From an uncultured Roseburia sp. (GTDB lineage Bacteria > Bacillota > Clostridia > Lachnospirales > Lachnospiraceae): 13,297 nt of DNA. A model generated the notes under the pieces. That model did no database searches. It was not told the DNA's origin and saw nothing but the letters and a program-made list of their open reading frames with translations. The stretch is taken from the NCBI GenBank assembly GCA_900548205.1, contig URJS01000069.1, forward strand, positions 1 to 13,297. The letters are read 5' to 3'. Position numbers and translations under genes: made by a program. Positions 7,009-13,297 of the stretch are shown here, piece after piece (positions within the stretch are counted from its first letter, which is position 1; each line of letters begins with the position of its first letter).

Positions 7009-8808
7009 ATGAATAATGAGAAAATGGAGAATCTGCTGAATCTGGCGCTGGATGCGACGCAGCGCGAGCGGGAGAAATCACTGGAGCTTGATGTAGGCTA
7101 CAACAGGCAGGAGCGGACATGGGAGGTTATCGTAAAGTATACGGGAACGGCAGAGCAGCTAAAGGGATTGCTGGCTGAAAATTTTGCGGAGGATTACGAA
7201 AGAATCCGGGTGACAAATTTACAGAATGAGTATGCCATTCTTCTTTTGCCGGAAACCATTGTACAGGCGGTCGCGGCGCTGGAGGAGATTGAGTATATGG
7301 AGAAGCCGAAAAGCCTCTTTTTTGCAGTCACTGTGGGGCGGCGGGCTTCCTGTATCACACCCTTACAGACGGGGGTGGTAAGCGGGCGTGAAAATATACC
7401 GGTGGGAGGAGCAGAGCGAAGGACTGACGATCTGACAGGAGAAGGCTGTATCGTTGCGGTGATTGACTCCGGTATCGACTATGCCCATCCGGATTTTCGC
7501 AATGCAGACGGAACAACCCGCATTTTAAGTCTGTGGGATCAGACAATTCCGTCCGGCACAGTGCCGCGGGTGAAGGTCTCCGGGCAGACAGGGGAAGCGC
7601 CGGGGGCGGAGGAATTTCTTTCCGCGCCGGGGGGCTTTTATCTGGGCACGGAGTTTTCTATGGAGATCATAAATGAGGCTTTGGCGCAGCCGACAGAGCG
7701 GGAGCGGTCTGCAGTCTGCCCAAGCCGCGATACCTCCGGACACGGCACGCACGTTGCGGGAATTGCGGCGGGCAATGGGAGGGCGTCAGCGGGCAGATAC
7801 CGGGGCATCGCTTTTGGGAGCGGGCTTTTGGTCGTGAAGCTTGGTACGCCGCAGGCGGGCGGTTTTCCGAGGACCTCGGAACTGATGCAGGCGGTGGATT
7901 ATTGTTTTCGGAAGGCAGAGGAATATGGGAAGCCGCTGGTGATCAATTTAAGCTTTGGAAATAATTATGGCAGTCATTCCGGCACCTCCCTGATCGAGAC
8001 TTATTTAAGCGATATGGCAAACCGCTGGCGCAGCAGTCTTGTCATAGGGAGCGGAAACGAGGGCGCTTCTGCCGTTCATACGGCGGGAACTGTCGTAATG
8101 GGGCAGACTGCGGAGACGGAGCTTGCAGTCATTCCTTATGAGCCGACATTAAATCTGCAGATTTGGAAGTCATATGCGGATGAGATGAAGGTGGCGATCG
8201 TACATCCAAACGGAACGGTGGTCGGACCGATTGCCCGCATACAGGGCACGCAGCGTTTTACGATAGAGAATACGGAAATTCTTTTATATTATGGAGAACC
8301 AAGTCCCTACAGCCTTTATCAGGAGATTTTTTTTGAGCTTCTTCCGGTTGCGGATTATATTGATGCGGGCGTCTGGAAGATCAGGCTGATCCCGCAGAAT
8401 ATTGTGACAGGACAGTATGATATGTGGCTTCCTTCTGGCGGGGTACTGGGTGAGGGAACGGGATTTTTTTATCCGGTCGCGGAGACGACGCTGACGATTC
8501 CTTCCACGGCGCCAAAGGTTATCTCGGTCGGGGCATATGACGCGAGGTTTTTGCAGCCGGCGGCATTTTCCGGCAGGGGCTATACGCGGGAGACGAATCA
8601 GGTGAAGCCGGACATTGCCGCTCCGGGGGTGGAGATTATTTCGTGCGCTCCCGGCGGCGGCTATACGGCACGCACGGGAACCTCCATGGCGGCACCGTTT
8701 GCAGCCGGCGGGGCGGCGCTTTTGATGGAGTGGGGGGAGGGAGTTATTATATTGCTAAGTTGGAAAAAAACAGTAAACGTAAGGGTTTCGCTCATCATGG
8801 TTTTATGA
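7009..8808 (+). CDS. S8 (subtilisin-like) peptidase, Csp-type, C-terminus truncated
   Basis: A 599-residue subtilisin-family serine protease without a signal peptide, like the Csp-type proteases of Clostridia. An N-terminal prodomain-like part (1-125) precedes the catalytic domain. Triad residues are Asp153 in VIDSGIDYAHPDF, His245 in DTSGHGTHVAG and Ser559 in TGTSMAAPFAAG; the oxyanion-hole Asn350 sits in GSGNEG. A long insertion (about 360-500) lies between the Asn and Ser regions, as is usual in this subfamily. After MEWG (573-576) the family normally continues for roughly 50-70 residues (typically '..GNDP..YG..KVKAYLIRGA..'); here it becomes EGVIILLSWKKTVNVRV and stops. The last catalytic-domain helix is lost, so the enzyme is probably inactive or unstable. 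ATG 7009 has only a weak ribosome binding site. Identity is certain; function is doubtful. Confidence 0.88.
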   Translation: MNNEKMENLLNLALDATQREREKSLELDVGYNRQERTWEVIVKYTGTAEQLKGLLAENFAEDYERIRVTNLQNEYAILLLPETIVQAVAALEEIEYMEKPKSLFFAVTVGRRASCITPLQTGVVSGRENIPVGGAERRTDDLTGEGCIVAVIDSGIDYAHPDFRNADGTTRILSLWDQTIPSGTVPRVKVSGQTGEAPGAEEFLSAPGGFYLGTEFSMEIINEALAQPTERERSAVCPSRDTSGHGTHVAGIAAGNGRASAGRYRGIAFGSGLLVVKLGTPQAGGFPRTSELMQAVDYCFRKAEEYGKPLVINLSFGNNYGSHSGTSLIETYLSDMANRWRSSLVIGSGNEGASAVHTAGTVVMGQTAETELAVIPYEPTLNLQIWKSYADEMKVAIVHPNGTVVGPIARIQGTQRFTIENTEILLYYGEPSPYSLYQEIFFELLPVADYIDAGVWKIRLIPQNIVTGQYDMWLPSGGVLGEGTGFFYPVAETTLTIPSTAPKVISVGAYDARFLQPAAFSGRGYTRETNQVKPDIAAPGVEIISCAPGGGYTARTGTSMAAPFAAGGAALLMEWGEGVIILLSWKKTVNVRVSLIMVL

Positions 8809-8816
8809 AAAAATGA
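8739..8816 (+). pseudogene. Possible 3' remnant of another gene fused to the S8 gene
   Basis: Just after the G6 run (8732-8737), the -1 frame encodes SYYIAKLEKNSKRKGFAHHGFMKK and a TGA at 8814-8816, followed directly by hairpins. This has a more natural composition than the tail read in the S8 frame. It does not look like the missing S8 C-terminus, so it may be the end of an unrelated gene brought in by a deletion. The piece is too short to assign. Confidence 0.25.
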
Positions 8817-8817
8817 G

Positions 8818-8857
8818 AAACGCCATGGTGATTTTGAGGATAAGCACCGTTTTTTTT
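8818..8857 (+). terminator. Probable rho-independent terminator after the S8 gene
   Basis: GGTG (8827-8830) pairs with CACC (8845-8848), extended by AAAC (8818-8821) with GTTT (8849-8852) across a bulge, and is followed by eight T residues (8850-8857). A second imperfect hairpin lies just upstream: GTTTC at 8785-8789 with GAAAC at 8817-8821, and TCAT with ATGA inside. Confidence 0.4.
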
Positions 8858-8915
8858 GCTGTTTACAGAAAAAATTGAAAATGTAGAAAAATATACAGTT
8901 ATAAATAGAAATAAA

Positions 8916-8944
8916 TTGCAGGAATCAATGGGATACATTATAAT
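8916..8944 (+). promoter_or_regulatory. Probable sigma-A promoter of the injection-system operon
   Basis: TTGCAG (8916-8921), a 17-base spacer and a perfect TATAAT (8939-8944), in an AT-rich spacer just before the chaperone-spike operon. A weaker second candidate is TTGAAC (8968-8973), 17 bases, TAGATA (8991-8996). The transcript would start near 8951, leaving a leader of about 90 bases. Confidence 0.5.
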
Positions 8945-9039
8945 TACATTAGCAGTAATGTTGAATTTTGAACAATTAAAAAGGGACATGTAGATAATTT
9001 TTCACAAATAAGACGAAGGAGGGAGAAGTAGGCAGGGTT

Positions 9040-9657
9040 ATGGAATATACGGATGAAAAAATTTTAAAACAGAGAGAGGCGCTGGAAGAATTTGAAAAGC
9101 AGCGCTTTTCAGAGGAAACGATAAAGGAAGAAAACAAGCAGTCTATTTTTCAGGGAACGGTTCAGGTAAATAAGATTCCGGTCAGCTTTTCAGAACGCCT
9201 TGTTATGGACAAGAGGGCAGCGATATGGATGCCGGAGGATTTTGAAGAACTGACGCCGGAGGCGATCGAGGCAATCTATCTGTTAGGCAATAAACCGGAT
9301 GTGGTTTTTGGAAACAGCTACCTGAATCTTTCTGTGGGATTTCACTATACAGATAATGAAGTACCCAATGAATATATGGGAGAGTTTGTGAAGCTTGCCC
9401 GGTTGATCATGGAGCGCATGGGACCAAAGACCAGAATTTACGGGCAGAAGGTCAGAAACGAAGGAAATCATATCATATCGTCGATGGAGCTGGCATCCCA
9501 TACGGTTACAGATACGATTTATAACATCATTTTTTTCTCCTCACTGGAGGGCAGGGTGCTGATCGGGTTTATCAACTTTAATTATAAATTTTTTGACCGG
9601 TATCATGTCATAGCGGAGGAGATGCTGCAGTCATTTCGATTCATTGAGGAGGGGTAA
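9040..9657 (+). CDS. DcrB/EagR-like chaperone of a contractile injection system
   Basis: A 205-residue soluble protein. From about residue 45 it resembles the DcrB/DUF1795 fold used by EagR chaperones, which load effectors with hydrophobic segments onto VgrG-PAAR spikes of type VI secretion systems. Visible cues are the strand NKIPVSFSERLVM, MPEDFEELTPEAIEAIYLLG (family members have MP..F..M....A..KYP), a central VVFGNSYLNLSVGFHYTD, a helix FVKLARLIMERM, and an IIFFSSLEGRVLIGFINF strand pair before a final helix, MLQSFRFI. Residues 1-40 are an extra charged helix not typical of EagR. GGAGGGAG (9019-9026) lies 13 bases from ATG 9040, slightly long. It is the first gene of the operon, 2 bases before the spike gene. 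It presumably folds or stabilises a downstream effector. Homology is judged by motif shape, not search. Confidence 0.68.
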   Translation: MEYTDEKILKQREALEEFEKQRFSEETIKEENKQSIFQGTVQVNKIPVSFSERLVMDKRAAIWMPEDFEELTPEAIEAIYLLGNKPDVVFGNSYLNLSVGFHYTDNEVPNEYMGEFVKLARLIMERMGPKTRIYGQKVRNEGNHIISSMELASHTVTDTIYNIIFFSSLEGRVLIGFINFNYKFFDRYHVIAEEMLQSFRFIEEG

Positions 9658-9659
9658 GA

Positions 9660-11066
9660 ATGGATACGATTACTTATTTGAATCTTACAGTGAATGGCTT
9701 TCCATTTCAAAAAGTAACATCATTTATGATCCGGCACGATCCAAACCAGCACGCCATTGCCAGTGTTACAGGAGAAGTGGAGCCGGATATGGCACAAGAC
9801 AGTTTGCAGCGAACAGATGAAAACACACAGATAGAGATTTGTACGACAGCGGAAGGGCAGCCATCCATTATATTCCGCGGCTGTGTCAGCGACACATCCC
9901 TCAAACAGGACAATGCCTACAGTTATGTGACTCTGACATTAAAATCAGTGAGCCGTTTGACTGATATTACAAAGCGGAATAAAACTTACCAGAACACAGC
10001 CGCCACCTATGGTCAGATCATAAGCGGAAACATTTCAGATGTTGCAGATCTGCATATGATGGTATCAGATAAAGCGATCGGATCGTTGATCATGCAGTAT
10101 GGGGAGACGGATTGGGAATTTGCAAAAAGAATGGCGTCAAAGCTGAATGCTCCGCTGATCACAAATCTTTCTTCCGCAAGGGCGCAGCTGTACATAGGAC
10201 TTCCGCCGGCGAGCCGGACGGTTTCGGAAACTTCTCTTTTTTTTGACTACGCAAGCGACACTTCGCAGTATGCAGAAAATCAGGGAGCAATGGCACAGGA
10301 TTTTGCGGGAGAAACAGTTCAGTCTTATGCATATGCGTATCTGGGAGATGCGATTACATTTAATGGGAAAACCAGCCGGATTAAAAGCGTACGGGCGGAA
10401 ATGAAGGATGGCACTCTGCAAATGCGATACGGACTTCTGGGCGGAAACGCATCCACAGGAGGCGGAAGCAGTCTTTCCGGCATTGCAGTGCCGCAGACAG
10501 CCAATACACAGGCATCCGGCAAGATGATGAAAGGACGTGTAGAGGAAGTGCAGGGGGATAAGGTAAAGGTGTTTTTAACCTCTGTAGATCAGGAATATGA
10601 TTCCGGCGGAAACTGGTGGTTTCCATATTCGACAACTTATTCTTCCAGCGATGGCAGCGGATGGTACTGTATGCCGGAGCAGGGGGACGAGGTGCTTGTA
10701 TTTTTCCCATCGGGAAATGAAGGAGAGGCATTTGCAGCAAGCTCTGTCTGTGCATCGCCGCCGTCCAATCCTCGTAATAAAAGCTGGAAAGCGCCCGGAG
10801 GAAAGGAAATTTTGCTGACAGATGAGGGAATGTATATCATCGGAAAGCATGGAAAGATATTTATCAACCTGACAGACAAAGACGGGATTCAAATCCATTC
10901 GGACAAGGATATCAGTATATCATCGGAAGCAAAGGTAAGCATTACTGCGTCAAAGGAAGTAAACATCATAGCTGCGAACCAGGTGGTGATCGGGACAGAG
11001 GATGCTTATATGGAAATTACAGAAAATACTGCCACACTGGCTGCAAGCCAGGTATTGATCAACTAG
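9660..11066 (+). CDS. VgrG-like spike protein (gpD/gp5 type, VgrG/Pvc8 family)
   Basis: A 468-residue trimeric spike subunit that would sit at the tip of a phage-tail-like tube. Residues 1-265 look like the phage late-control gpD fold, with the family signature QYGETDWEFAKRMASKLNAPL (146-166, from M. SLI). Residues 288-363 are a gp5 OB-fold (MKGRVEEVQGDKVKVFLTSVD, GWYCMPEQGDEVLVFFPSGN). Residues 380-468 form short repeats with alternating hydrophobic residues, a beta-helix-like needle (GKIFINLTDKDGIQI, DKDISISSEAKVSITASKEV). It is shorter than proteobacterial VgrG and carries no effector extension. It starts 2 bases after the chaperone stop, with GAGGAGGGG upstream. It should bind the PAAR-like protein encoded three genes downstream. 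No sheath or tube gene is in the window, so which system it serves is open. Confidence 0.88.
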   Translation: MDTITYLNLTVNGFPFQKVTSFMIRHDPNQHAIASVTGEVEPDMAQDSLQRTDENTQIEICTTAEGQPSIIFRGCVSDTSLKQDNAYSYVTLTLKSVSRLTDITKRNKTYQNTAATYGQIISGNISDVADLHMMVSDKAIGSLIMQYGETDWEFAKRMASKLNAPLITNLSSARAQLYIGLPPASRTVSETSLFFDYASDTSQYAENQGAMAQDFAGETVQSYAYAYLGDAITFNGKTSRIKSVRAEMKDGTLQMRYGLLGGNASTGGGSSLSGIAVPQTANTQASGKMMKGRVEEVQGDKVKVFLTSVDQEYDSGGNWWFPYSTTYSSSDGSGWYCMPEQGDEVLVFFPSGNEGEAFAASSVCASPPSNPRNKSWKAPGGKEILLTDEGMYIIGKHGKIFINLTDKDGIQIHSDKDISISSEAKVSITASKEVNIIAANQVVIGTEDAYMEITENTATLAASQVLIN

Positions 11067-11080
11067 TGGGGAGAGTGTCT

Positions 11081-12108
11081 ATGGCAGAAAGCTACATTGA
11101 GATGTTTGAAGAAACCTATTATCCGCCTGTATTTAAGAAAATGGCGCTGCACACCATTCGGGATTTTGACGAGCATCAAGAGGAGATTACGGAAAATTTC
11201 AAAAATATACTGGACCGGCACATGGATCAGTTATGCAGCCTTCAGAACCTGCAGACATCAGGGGAGGTCGAGGAAATTCCCTCTCCTTTTTGTATACATC
11301 CTTGGAACAGGAATGTGCAGAGTTTCGGATCGACAGTTACGGAGAAGGGGGAAGGCTTTATGGGGAGGAGATCTTGTCAGAACGCTTTTTTGCCCCATGG
11401 CTGACCGTTTATCTTGATGAGCTGACCGATGCACTGAAGGTTTGTGCAAAAGAAAACAGTCTGCGCAGATATGTCAGGTCTGCGGAACTGGAAAAACTGA
11501 AGCTGCGTGCAGTGCGCAGTCTGCTCTATTATTTTTCCAGCCGGTTCCGGTATGTCATGGCAGATGCACTGGACAGAAAACGGCTGGCGTCTTTGCAAAA
11601 GACCGATACATTCGTGATTGCAATGGGGGAGTATCAGGACTGGCAGAAGCCGGTATTTGCCTTGATGCCGGAAGTGGATATTTTTAACTGCGGGGAGCAG
11701 ACAATGCTGGATTTCAGGCGCTTCGCGGCAGTTTACTATAAAGATAAGGATTTTGAAGGGAAAAGAATCACAAATTCCCGGTTTACAGACTGTACATTTG
11801 AAGACTGCCGGATGGAAGGCTGCCAGATGAATGACAGTATCTTCGACGGCTGTATTTTTAAGAACGTGGAGTTGAGGGAGACAGAGATGATCGGCTGCCT
11901 GTTTATCGACTGCGAATTTCAAAACGTGCGTTTTGAGAAGATTGCCTTTGATGCAGACACCTCGCAAAAGACGGGGGAATACTACGAGCCGGCAGAATTT
12001 TACCGCTGCGGATTTTCGGACACCGCAATGGAAAATTGTCTGTGTTCCAGATGTGTAGTAAAGGATTGTGATATGGGGGACGGTGTAGAATGGAATATTT
12101 TGAACTGA
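11081..12108 (+). pseudogene. Pentapeptide-repeat protein split by a -1 frameshift
   Basis: The first frame, from ATG 11081 (RBS GGGGAGAG), encodes MAESYIEMFEETYYPPVFKK up to about ...GEVEEIP near 11280. The second, one base back, encodes LSFLYTSLEQECAEFRIDSY onward to 12108. One extra C in the CCC run at 11279-11281 would fuse them into a protein of about 342 residues with no loss. The N-terminal part is helical. The C-terminal part (about 11764-11940) has pentapeptide-like repeats with Phe, Met, Cys and Leu at the centre (F..C.F..C.M..C.M..S.F..C.F). Such repeats form right-handed quadrilateral helices; in VgrG clusters these proteins may act as tip or adaptor proteins. It overlaps the next gene by 19 bases. 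This could be a true pseudogene, a sequencing error, or programmed slippage, but I see no canonical X-XXY-YYZ slippery site. Confidence 0.72.
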
Positions 12109-12617
12109 TACAGAGTCAAGCGGTAGAAAATCCTTTGGAAATTACAAAGCTGGATCGACAGAAGTACAAATATGCAATGACAGAAGCAGACTTTCAGGCG
12201 TTGGACCGTCTGAAAGTGGCATATTTCAGCGGACGGGAGTTTGAAGAACCCTGTGATATTTTAACAGAGCCGACGTATCTGGTTTCAGACCGCCTGCGGG
12301 GCGTTCTGGAGCTATATGATAAGAATATCGCGTTTAAGGGGATCCAGCTTTTTCCGACAGCAGAGGAGAGCAGGAATTTTCCTATTTACTGGGTTCCATG
12401 GTTTCAGATGCGCGCCTGTCTTTATGAGAGCAGCGAAAAGTATGATAATGGAATGCTAAAAAATCTGGTTTTGGACGGCAAAAGGATTTCCGGCTGTCAC
12501 ATTTTCCGGATTAGCGGATTACAGGAATATAAGGTGGTCGTATCACTGCCGGTGGCGGAAAGCATTATGAGAAGAAGGTTTTATGGGGTCAGTTTACGAA
12601 AGATCGAGGTAAAGTAA
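12090..12617 (+). CDS. Imm11-like hypothetical protein of the VgrG cluster
   Basis: A 175-residue soluble protein that begins inside the pentapeptide gene (19-base overlap) and abuts the next start, so translation is likely coupled. A GGGGGACGG tract precedes ATG 12090. The pattern of LTEPTYLVSDRLRGVLELYD, then GIQLFP, then FPIYWVPW, then HIFRISGLQEYKVVVSLPVAESIMRRRFYGVSLRKI resembles Imm11/DUF1629-type proteins, which end with a 'diFrl....ifvs..l...i...gl.G..f' segment. In polymorphic toxin loci these are immunity proteins; here, between an adaptor-like gene and the PAAR-like gene, it could instead be a conserved accessory component. No signal peptide or membrane segment. Assignment is by eye and is weaker than for its neighbours. 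Confidence 0.6.
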   Translation: MEYFELIQSQAVENPLEITKLDRQKYKYAMTEADFQALDRLKVAYFSGREFEEPCDILTEPTYLVSDRLRGVLELYDKNIAFKGIQLFPTAEESRNFPIYWVPWFQMRACLYESSEKYDNGMLKNLVLDGKRISGCHIFRISGLQEYKVVVSLPVAESIMRRRFYGVSLRKIEVK

Positions 12618-13297
12618 ATGGGCGAGAGTAAAAAATATGTTGTATACGGTATGATGGCAAAATGCAGTGAAGGAACGATGGAAAATTATATCTCAACAGA
12701 TACGGGACATGGGGTTGTCTATCAGGGGCAGCCTGTTTTGAATGCAAATGATCATCAGAAGGGGGTAAACCTGACACATTTTGGAGACTGCAACTCCAAG
12801 AAAATCTATGAGGACGCAAAAAAGGAGATTGATGAAAAATATAAGGCGGAGGAAGGAGACGGGTTTTTTACCAAGCTGGGGAAAGGGATTGTAAAAGCAC
12901 ATATGAAGACCGCCATTTTTGTACAAGAGCATTTGATGTTTCATAAATGCGAGCTGGATACACCGCTGCCATGGATATTTACAAGTAAGGACCATATGAT
13001 TGACGGTGCGCCGGCACTTACCATGGAAAGTCAGTGTGCATGCAGGTATGGCGGGATTATTACGATTGTGCCAGAGGAGGAGGGAGATAATTTTGAAAAC
13101 GACAAAGAACCAGAAGCAATTACTGAAAATTCAGAATTTCTAACTTTGGCAGGCGTGGGGCTTTCAGCTTCATTAAATAAAAGTGGTGAAGAGATACTTG
13201 ATGCAATGCTTAGAGTGAATGAAAAGGTGAAAACGAGTATGCGAGTAGTCTCGGAAACACAATGCATAAAGGATGAGATTTTTGCATACAGGGCGGA
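12618..13297 (+). CDS. DUF4280 PAAR-like tip protein with probable C-terminal effector, 3' partial
   Basis: The frame is open from ATG 12618 to the window end (226 residues so far). The ATG follows the previous stop immediately, with GAGGTAAAG as the ribosome binding site. Residues 10-150 match the DUF4280 PAAR-like layout: GMMAKCSEGT with Cys16, QPVLNANDHQKGVNLTHFGDCNS with Cys58, HKCELDTPLPWI with Cys111, and DGAPALTMESQCACRYGGIITI with Cys140 and Cys142. Together these make the small cone that caps a VgrG spike and carries fused toxins. Between the halves lies an insert (about 61-108) containing a helix. After residue 151 the sequence becomes acidic (EEEGDNFENDKEPEAITE), then helical and Ser-rich, with lower GC from about 13085. 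I infer that this begins an effector region. The toxin domain itself would lie outside the window. Confidence 0.85.
   Translation, partial: MGESKKYVVYGMMAKCSEGTMENYISTDTGHGVVYQGQPVLNANDHQKGVNLTHFGDCNSKKIYEDAKKEIDEKYKAEEGDGFFTKLGKGIVKAHMKTAIFVQEHLMFHKCELDTPLPWIFTSKDHMIDGAPALTMESQCACRYGGIITIVPEEEGDNFENDKEPEAITENSEFLTLAGVGLSASLNKSGEEILDAMLRVNEKVKTSMRVVSETQCIKDEIFAYRA

Noticed and set aside
8770..8866. GTAAAC / GTTTAC inverted repeat that might mark an insertion-sequence end
   Set aside because: Only six bases pair, no transposase or target duplication was seen, and the hairpins fit a terminator better.
11231..12108. Separate gene starting at ATG 11233
   Set aside because: There is no ribosome binding site, and its first residues (QPSEPADIRGGRGN) are simply the wrong frame of the upstream half; a frameshift explains the data better.

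Overview
The window looks like a chromosome segment of an anaerobic, monoderm Clostridia species, most likely Lachnospiraceae. The reasons are purine-rich Shine-Dalgarno sites, mixed base composition, a Csp-type S8 peptidase of the kind common in that family, and low-GC immunity-gene clutter. The species call is inference from gene style; no search was run. No tRNA, rRNA, CRISPR array or complete insertion sequence was seen.

Region 1 (1-3258, AT-rich, all plus strand) is an array of orphan or decaying immunity-type genes. It holds a PoNi-like (DUF1911) protein with a long C-terminal extension, a CdiI-like protein, a DUF7674-like protein, a frameshifted unknown gene, a short MGIFDKFKK protein, and a gene with a stop at codon 2. 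A piece of the short gene recurs at 1433-1560 with its middle removed. Several members are broken, usually by a one-base loss in or beside a homopolymer.

Region 2 (3281-6802, higher GC) looks like ordinary core genome. An XAC2610-like lipoprotein and a PAP2 phosphatase lie on the plus strand, ending in a rho-independent terminator. They converge with a complete glutamine-hydrolysing asparagine synthetase on the minus strand.

Region 3 (6803-8857) holds a divergently transcribed subtilisin-like (S8) peptidase. It keeps its catalytic triad but loses its normal C-terminus about 14 residues after the serine, where unrelated sequence takes over. A terminator-like hairpin follows.

Region 4 (8916-13297) is a tight five-gene plus-strand operon running off the right edge: a DcrB/EagR-like chaperone, a compact VgrG/gpD-gp5 spike, a frameshifted pentapeptide-repeat protein, an Imm11-like protein, and a DUF4280 PAAR-like protein whose C-terminus continues beyond the window. 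This is the tip-and-loading half of a contractile injection system: chaperone, spike, adaptor, tip and probable effector. No sheath, tube, baseplate or ATPase gene is visible here. Its presence in an apparently Gram-positive genome, next to an immunity-gene array, is the most interesting feature. The two ends of the window could belong to one toxin-delivery and self-protection island interrupted by core genes.
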